A stretch of DNA of 11,188 nucleotides from the NCBI GenBank assembly GCA_044870295.1, contig JBIOYQ010000148.1, positions 1 through 11,188 of the forward strand. Direction: 5' to 3'. Below the pieces are notes generated by a model that was given only the letters and a program-made list of their open reading frames with translations, did not search any database and was not told where the DNA came from. The DNA is from AC-52 sp044870295 (GTDB lineage: Bacteria > Actinomycetota > UBA4738). Below are positions 6,638 to 11,188 of the stretch, in pieces. Position 1 is the stretch's first letter, and each line of letters opens with the position of its first letter. The position numbers were made by a program, and so were the translations under genes.

Positions 6638-7498
6638 ATGGAGCCGGTGACCTTCCTGGAGCACCCGAAGCTGTCGTCGCCGCCACTGATCTGCGCGTTC
6701 CGGGGCTGGAACGACGGTGGCGAGGCCGCCTCCATCGCGGCCCGATACCTCATCGAGCAGTGGCGCGCCCGCTTGATCGCCACCCTCGACCCCGAGGAGT
6801 TCTACGACTTCCAGGTGAGCCGTCCCCGCGTGCGGCTGGAGAACGGGGTGAGCCGCGTGATCGACTGGCCCCGCGGGGAGTTCGCCGCCGCCTCGGTCGG
6901 CGGGCGCGACGTCGCCGTGTTCACCGCGATCGAGCCGAACGTCCGCTGGCGCACGTTCACCAGTTCGGTCGTCGAAACCGCCCGGCAACTGGCCAGCCCA
7001 CTGCTGGTGACGTTCGGCGCCTTCCTCGCCGACGTCCCGCACTCTCGTCCTGTGCCGGTCGTCGGCTCGGCGGCGGACGAGGAGACCGCGGCCAGGCTGG
7101 GCCTCGCGCGGTCCCAGTACGAGGGACCCACGGGGATCGTCGGCGTGCTCCATGACGCGTCGAACCGTGCGGGCATTCCCTCGATCAGCCTATGGGCCGC
7201 CGTGCCCCACTACCTCCCTGCCGCCCCCAACCCCAAGGCGGCCCTGGCCCTGGTGGAACGGGCCTCCGCGTTGCTGGAGGTGCCCGTCGAGACGGGCACG
7301 CTCATCCAGGCCGCGGCGGCGTGGGAGGAAGGCGTGCTCCGGTTGATCGACGAGAGCGCCGAGCTGGCCGACTACGTGGAGCGGCTGGAGGCCGCGGCGG
7401 AAGGCCTCGATGAGGAACAGATGCCCTCGGGCGACGCCCTGGCCGCTGAGCTCGAGCGCTATCTGAGAGAGCAAGGAGGAGAGAGTGGCCGTCAGTAG
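6638..7498 (+). CDS. PAC2-family protein (proteasome assembly chaperone 2-like)
   Basis: A 286-residue cytosolic protein with the PAC2-family pattern: CAFRGWNDGGEAAS near the N-terminus, DPEEFYDFQVSRPRV, the EPNVRWRTF segment, FGAFLADVPHSRPVP in the centre, and a charged helical C-terminus. In eukaryotes PAC2 helps assemble the 20S proteasome; bacterial and archaeal homologues, common in actinobacteria, are mostly uncharacterised, so a role in proteasome assembly should not be assumed. No proteasome gene lies in the window. The ATG at 6638 matches the family N-terminus and appears to head a leaderless mRNA. The 3' end overlaps the transporter gene by 14 bases and carries that gene's strong ribosome binding site, so the two are almost certainly co-transcribed. 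Confidence 0.88.
   Translation: MEPVTFLEHPKLSSPPLICAFRGWNDGGEAASIAARYLIEQWRARLIATLDPEEFYDFQVSRPRVRLENGVSRVIDWPRGEFAAASVGGRDVAVFTAIEPNVRWRTFTSSVVETARQLASPLLVTFGAFLADVPHSRPVPVVGSAADEETAARLGLARSQYEGPTGIVGVLHDASNRAGIPSISLWAAVPHYLPAAPNPKAALALVERASALLEVPVETGTLIQAAAAWEEGVLRLIDESAELADYVERLEAAAEGLDEEQMPSGDALAAELERYLREQGGESGRQ
7473..7480 (+). promoter_or_regulatory. Strong ribosome binding site for the VIT1-type transporter
   Basis: AAGGAGGA lies inside the end of the PAC2 coding sequence, four to five bases before the GTG at 7485. It fixes the GTG as the transporter start although this overlaps the PAC2 stop. Confidence 0.8.
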
Positions 7499-8276
7499 TC
7501 CACGCTTCCTCAGCCGCGTCCTCGGAAGGCTGGGGGGCCGGCGCCATGAACTGCGTCCCCATCACGGGCCGGTCCCGGAGGAGGAACAGGCGTTCGGCAC
7601 CAGCGGCAAGAGCGGCGCCATCCGCGCGGCCATCTTCGGCGTGAACGACGGGTTGGTCTCCAACCTCTCCCTGATCATGGGCGTGACCGGAGCATCGGTC
7701 TCCAATCACTTCATCCTGCTGGCGGGGGTGGCGGGACTCCTGGCGGGAGCCTTTTCGATGGGAGCGGGCGAGTTCGTGTCCATGAGCGTCCAGCGAGAAC
7801 TGTTCGAACGGCTCCTGCACCTCGAAGCGCACGAGTTGGCCACTGAGCCCGAGGAGGAGCATCTCGAGCTGCGACAGATCTACGAGGGCAAGGGTTTTCC
7901 ACCGGAACTCGCCGAGAGCGTGGCAACGGCCGTCATGCGCGACCCCGACGTGGCGCTGGAGACTCACGCGCGCGAGGAGCTCGGGCTCGACCCGGATCAG
8001 CTGGGGTCGCCGTGGGGGGCGGCCGTCTCCTCGTTCGTCACCTTCTGCGTCGGCGCGGGCATCCCGCTGCTGCCGTTCGTGGTCGGGTCCGGTGTCGCCG
8101 CGACCCTGGCCGCCATCATCGCCAGCGGGGTGGCGCTGTTCGCGGTCGGGGCGTCTCTCTCGGTGCTGACCGGACGAGCCTGGCTCCTCTCGGGGCTCCG
8201 CATGCTGGTGATCGGGGCGGCTGCCGCCTCCATCACCTACGGCGTCGGCAGGCTGATCGGCGTCAGCGTCAGCTAG
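7485..8276 (+). CDS. VIT1/CCC1-family iron/manganese transporter
   Basis: A 263-residue membrane protein. It begins with about 45 basic, soluble residues. Five hydrophobic segments follow, at about 46-67, 75-95, 177-198, 203-224 and 236-258, as expected for this family. Signature stretches are FGVNDGLVSNLSLIMGV in the first segment and AGAFSMGAGEFVSMSVQRE after the second. The long loop between segments 2 and 3 (about 100-175) is rich in Glu and Asp, matching the cytosolic metal-binding domain of VIT1. Eukaryotic members move Fe2+ or Mn2+ into vacuoles by proton exchange; bacterial ones are thought to export or detoxify these metals, but the substrate here is not proved. The GTG start has a strong ribosome binding site and overlaps the PAC2 gene by 14 bases. 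The stop overlaps the end of the convergent fusion gene by 8 bases. Confidence 0.92.
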   Translation: MAVSSPRFLSRVLGRLGGRRHELRPHHGPVPEEEQAFGTSGKSGAIRAAIFGVNDGLVSNLSLIMGVTGASVSNHFILLAGVAGLLAGAFSMGAGEFVSMSVQRELFERLLHLEAHELATEPEEEHLELRQIYEGKGFPPELAESVATAVMRDPDVALETHAREELGLDPDQLGSPWGAAVSSFVTFCVGAGIPLLPFVVGSGVAATLAAIIASGVALFAVGASLSVLTGRAWLLSGLRMLVIGAAAASITYGVGRLIGVSVS

Positions 8277-10911
8277 CGGCTGCTTCCAACTCGTCCAGAT
8301 CGGCTCGGGCCGCCCGACGACCGTGAGCGCGCAGCGACTCGAGGTCTCCCGCGGCCTGGGCGGCCAGGAGCGTTCCGAACGTGTACGGCTGGCCGGGGAT
8401 TGGGACGTCCTCCTGCGGAGGTTCGACGATCTGCAGGAACACGCCGGTGTTCGGTCCGCCCTTGTGCAGCTGGCCGGTCGAGTGGAGGAACCGGGGGCCG
8501 AACCCGACGGTCGTCGCCACGTTCCAACGGTCCCGGATGCGCATGCGCGCGGCGTGCAAGCGCCAGTCAGTCTCCTCGTTGCGCGGGAGGTAGGCCTGGA
8601 TGGCGACGTAGTCCCCCGGGCGGACCTGCTGCAGCAGGGCATCCAGATCGCCGCGGTCGGGCTCGGGCACCGCCCCCGAGGCCAACAGCTGCTTCGTCCG
8701 GTCCTTCGCCTCCTGCACGTTCGGCTGGTCGAACGGGTTGATCCCCAGGACCGCCCCCGCTACGGCGGTGGCGAATTCCCAGCGAAAGAACTCGCCGCCG
8801 AGCTGGACCGCGGCATCGAGCGGCAGACGCAGGACCGGGTGGCCGGCGTCCTCCAGTGCGGAGAGCCGTTCGGGAACCGCTTCGTTCCCTACGGCCACGA
8901 ACAGGCGGTCATCGCCGTAGACCTCGGGGGGGCCCAGGTCCTCGCCCTCGACCGGCACGATTCCCTTCCCTTCCTTGCCGGTCGACTCGGCGATGAGCTG
9001 CTCCACCCAGTACCCGAACGTCCGGATCGAGTCGTCCAGCACCAAGGTCAGTTTGTCCCGGCCTGCCAGAGCGGCCTCGCCCAGGATCGCCCCCAGCCAA
9101 GCTCCAGGGTTGTCGCCGGGTGGAACGTAGGGGACGCAGGCCTGCGCGGCTTCGATGGCCCGGTCCAGGAGGCCGTCCAGGTCCACACCCACCAGGGCGC
9201 CGGGCACGAGCCCGAAGTACGACAGCGCGGAGTACCTACCGCCGATGTCCGGCGGATTGAGGAAGGTGGCTCGGAACCCGTTCTCCTTCGCGAGCGCTTC
9301 GAGAGGGGTACCCGGGTCGGTGATGGCGACGAACCGCGACCCGTCCGGGACCTTGTCCCAGAAGTACGCGAAGTGGGACAGCGTCTCCGTGGTGGTGCCC
9401 GACTTCGACGCGATCAGGAACAGGGTGCGGTCGAGCGGCAGGGACTCTTCGGCCGCCAGGATCTGGTCCGGATGCGTGGTGTCCAGCACCACCAGCTCCA
9501 GCCTTCCCGGCGCGACGCCGAACGTGTCACGAAGGACCTCAGGGGCCAGGCTCGATCCGCCCATCCCAGCCAGCACCGCGTGCGTCAGGCCATCGTCGGC
9601 GCACGCCTGCGCGAACGACGCCAGCTCTGGGCATCGCTCGTGCATCACGTCATGCACCGTGAGCCAGCCCAAACGGTCCGTGATCTCGGTCGGGTCGCGG
9701 CGCCACACCGTGTGGTCCCGCTTCCAGATGCGCCCGACGGTGTCGTCCCGCTCGAACGCGGCCAGCCGCGCGGTGACCCGCTCGTCGAGCGCTGCGGGCA
9801 TCGACCCGGCGTGAGGAGCTTCCTTGCGGACCACCTCGACCTGCTGCTCGATCACGGCCAGCAGCTTCTCGTACGACTCTTCGAAGGTCGCTACCCCGTC
9901 GTCCTCCAACTGCGCGGTGACGGCTTCGAGATCGATGCCGGCTTCGGCCGCCTGCGCCAGGATCCGCTCGGACTCCTCGAGCCCCTCTTCGATGGAGGGC
10001 CGCACGTTCCCGTGCTCCTTGAAGGCCTGCAGCGTGGCCTCCGGCATGGTGTTGATGCAGTCCGGGGCGATCAGCTCCGCGACGTACAGCACGTCCGAAT
10101 ACGCCGGGTTCTTCGTGCCGGTGGACGCCCACAACGGGCGCTGGACGCGGGCGCCGGCCTCCGCCAAGTGTTCCCACCGCTCTCCGGAGAAGAGCTTGCG
10201 GAACCGCCGGTACGCACGGTGGGCGTTCGCCACCGCCACCTTGCCGCGAAGGGGCGATCCCTCAGGCAGCAGCCGATCCACCGCGGTGTCCACCCGCGAC
10301 ACGAAGAACGAGGCCACCGAGACCACGTCCGACAGGGGCTGCCCCGCGCCTCGCCGCCGCTCCAGCCCTCGTTGGTACGCCAGGGCGGCCTGGCGGTACC
10401 GGTCCACGCTGAAGAGCAGCGTAACGTTCACGTTGATCCCGATCGCGGTGAGCTCCTCGATGACTGGGATGCCCGCCTCGGTCGCGGGCACCTTGATGAA
10501 CACGTTGGGTCGATCCAGGCGCTTCCACAGCAACTGGGCCTGCTCGATGGAGCCGCGCACGTTGTGGGCCAAGTTGGGGGTGAGCTCGAACGAGCCGAAC
10601 CCGTCCCACCCGCCCGAGCGGTCGAAGACCGGACGGAACACGTCGGCAGCGAGCTGGATGTCCTCCAGCCCGAGGGCGAAGAACAGCTCGAGAGGACTGG
10701 TGACGCCCTGGGAGACGAGTTCGCGGAGCGGGATGTCGTAATCGGTCGATCCCGAGATGGCCTTCTCGAAGATGGTCGGGTTCGACGTGACGCCCGAGAC
10801 CGCGTCCTCGGTCATCATCTGGGCCAGCCGGCCCGAGGTGATCAGCGATCGCCGGATCGTGTCGAGCCAGATCGACACACCGGCGTCATGCAGCTCCTGC
10901 AACGGGTTCAT
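8269..10911 (-). CDS. tal-pgi: Fused transaldolase / glucose-6-phosphate isomerase
   Basis: An 880-residue bifunctional enzyme of central carbon metabolism. Residues 1 to about 368 are a transaldolase: GVTSNPTIFEKAI (40-52), NVFIKVPAT with the likely Schiff-base Lys140, and WASTGTKNPAYSD (261-273). Residues about 370-880 are a phosphoglucose isomerase with two sugar-isomerase (SIS) domains: GMGGSSLAPEV (449-459), ASKSGTTTET (501-510), AESTGKEGKGIVPVEGE (641-657) and STGQLHKGGPNTG (811-823). The first half exchanges three-carbon units in the pentose phosphate pathway; the second interconverts glucose-6-phosphate and fructose-6-phosphate, so the fusion shares fructose-6-phosphate between its halves. 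This fusion is known from many actinobacteria and some other phyla. The ATG at 10911 has GGAG five bases upstream and matches the transaldolase N-terminus. I see no frameshift or lost motif. A MarR-family gene precedes it on the same strand. Confidence 0.95.
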   Translation of the reverse strand: MNPLQELHDAGVSIWLDTIRRSLITSGRLAQMMTEDAVSGVTSNPTIFEKAISGSTDYDIPLRELVSQGVTSPLELFFALGLEDIQLAADVFRPVFDRSGGWDGFGSFELTPNLAHNVRGSIEQAQLLWKRLDRPNVFIKVPATEAGIPVIEELTAIGINVNVTLLFSVDRYRQAALAYQRGLERRRGAGQPLSDVVSVASFFVSRVDTAVDRLLPEGSPLRGKVAVANAHRAYRRFRKLFSGERWEHLAEAGARVQRPLWASTGTKNPAYSDVLYVAELIAPDCINTMPEATLQAFKEHGNVRPSIEEGLEESERILAQAAEAGIDLEAVTAQLEDDGVATFEESYEKLLAVIEQQVEVVRKEAPHAGSMPAALDERVTARLAAFERDDTVGRIWKRDHTVWRRDPTEITDRLGWLTVHDVMHERCPELASFAQACADDGLTHAVLAGMGGSSLAPEVLRDTFGVAPGRLELVVLDTTHPDQILAAEESLPLDRTLFLIASKSGTTTETLSHFAYFWDKVPDGSRFVAITDPGTPLEALAKENGFRATFLNPPDIGGRYSALSYFGLVPGALVGVDLDGLLDRAIEAAQACVPYVPPGDNPGAWLGAILGEAALAGRDKLTLVLDDSIRTFGYWVEQLIAESTGKEGKGIVPVEGEDLGPPEVYGDDRLFVAVGNEAVPERLSALEDAGHPVLRLPLDAAVQLGGEFFRWEFATAVAGAVLGINPFDQPNVQEAKDRTKQLLASGAVPEPDRGDLDALLQQVRPGDYVAIQAYLPRNEETDWRLHAARMRIRDRWNVATTVGFGPRFLHSTGQLHKGGPNTGVFLQIVEPPQEDVPIPGQPYTFGTLLAAQAAGDLESLRAHGRRAARADLDELEAAAS

Positions 10912-10915
10912 GGGT

Positions 10916-10927
10916 ACTCCGTGGAGT
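10916..10927 (-). promoter_or_regulatory. Small palindrome containing the tal-pgi ribosome binding site
   Basis: ACTCC-GT-GGAGT is a perfect palindrome with 5-base arms. On the minus strand its 3' arm carries the GGAG ribosome binding site (10917-10920), five bases from the ATG. It could be a weak RNA hairpin or a DNA-binding half-site pair; the two-base loop argues against a stable hairpin. Confidence 0.35.
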
Positions 10928-10956
10928 CGTGGATTGCCATGCCCATTCTGCAGCCC

Positions 10957-10980
10957 CCGGCCGGATGGCGCGCTGGCCGG
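10957..10980 (-). terminator. Possible weak terminator hairpin after the MarR gene
   Basis: CCGGCC (10957-10962) pairs with GGCCGG (10975-10980) across a 12-base loop. The stem starts directly after the MarR stop codon. No T-run follows on the minus strand, so it is at best an imperfect terminator, and read-through into the fusion gene is possible. Confidence 0.3.
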
Positions 10981-11187
10981 TCATTCCTCGACCGTGGACA
11001 GCTCCTCGAGCATGGCCCGGAGGGCATCGTAGCGTCGGTCCCCCAGGCCCCGGCGGATTCTGGCCTCTACCGCCTGGATGGACTTGCGGCCGGCGGCCCG
11101 GTGGCGAAGACCCTTGGCGGTGAGCCTGACGACCTTGGCCCGCGAGTCCGTGGGGTCCGGGGTCCGCCGGACGCAGCCCTGCTCCTG
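10981..11187 (-). CDS. MarR-family transcriptional regulator, C-terminal part
   Basis: The frame is open to the window end and stops at TGA (10981-10983), giving 68 visible residues. It begins within the winged helix: EQGCVRRTPDPTDSRAKVV followed by RLTAKG is the MarR wing, with the DxR-type Asp and Arg of the family. The rest is the C-terminal dimerisation helix, ending LEELSTVEE. MarR proteins are usually 140-160 residues, so roughly the first half lies beyond the window. Members bind palindromic DNA as dimers, often repress their own and neighbouring genes, and release DNA on binding small ligands. The gene lies 69 bases upstream of the transaldolase/isomerase gene on the same strand, so co-transcription or control of it is possible but unproved. 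Confidence 0.85.
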   Translation of the reverse strand, partial: QEQGCVRRTPDPTDSRAKVVRLTAKGLRHRAAGRKSIQAVEARIRRGLGDRRYDALRAMLEELSTVEE

Positions 11188-11188
11188 C

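Noticed and set aside
7302..8642. Minus-strand frame of 446 codons across the transporter and the end of tal-pgi
   Set aside because: It is a shadow overlapping three recognised genes; its low-complexity Arg/Pro sequence matches no family.
8269..10911. Transaldolase/isomerase fusion as a possible novel fusion or assembly error
   Set aside because: Both halves are complete and in one frame, and this fusion is already known in many actinobacteria.

Overview
The window is high-GC chromosomal DNA with tightly packed genes and no mobile element, CRISPR array or RNA gene that I could recognise. Codon choice, a PAC2-family protein, a fused transaldolase/phosphoglucose isomerase, stacked GAF/PAS signalling proteins and an apparently leaderless promoter all suggest an actinobacterium or close relative, perhaps an uncultured soil lineage. 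This is inferred from gene content; there is no rRNA to confirm it.

Layout. (1) 3-2267, plus strand: the C-terminal part of a GAF-PAS-PAS-GAF-PP2C(SpoIIE) serine phosphatase that begins before the window. (2) 2290-6490, minus strand: a three-gene operon. It reads, in transcription order, a 946-residue GAF-GGDEF-GAF-GAF-HD-GYP cyclic-di-GMP enzyme, a 122-residue Trp-rich protein of unknown function, and a 327-residue divergent YchF/Obg-type GTPase with a TGS domain. The first two genes are 11 bases apart and the last two overlap by 4 bases (GTGA). (3) 6491-6637: a divergent control region holding an imperfect direct repeat and a -10 box placed so that the next gene would be transcribed leaderless. 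(4) 6638-8276, plus strand: a PAC2-family protein overlapping by 14 bases with a VIT1/CCC1-type metal transporter. (5) 8269-10911, minus strand: a fused transaldolase/phosphoglucose isomerase whose 3' end overlaps the transporter by 8 bases. (6) 10981-11187, minus strand: the C-terminal half of a MarR-family regulator, cut by the window end and lying just upstream of the fusion enzyme.

The most interesting unit is the minus-strand operon. It links a protein with apparently complete cyclic-di-GMP synthesis and degradation domains, under three GAF sensor domains, to an unrecognised small protein and a GTPase with altered switch II. Such a set could be a nucleotide-signalling module, but nothing in the sequence proves that the three products act together. 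The phosphatase, the PAC2-transporter pair and the sugar-phosphate enzyme look like separate transcription units.
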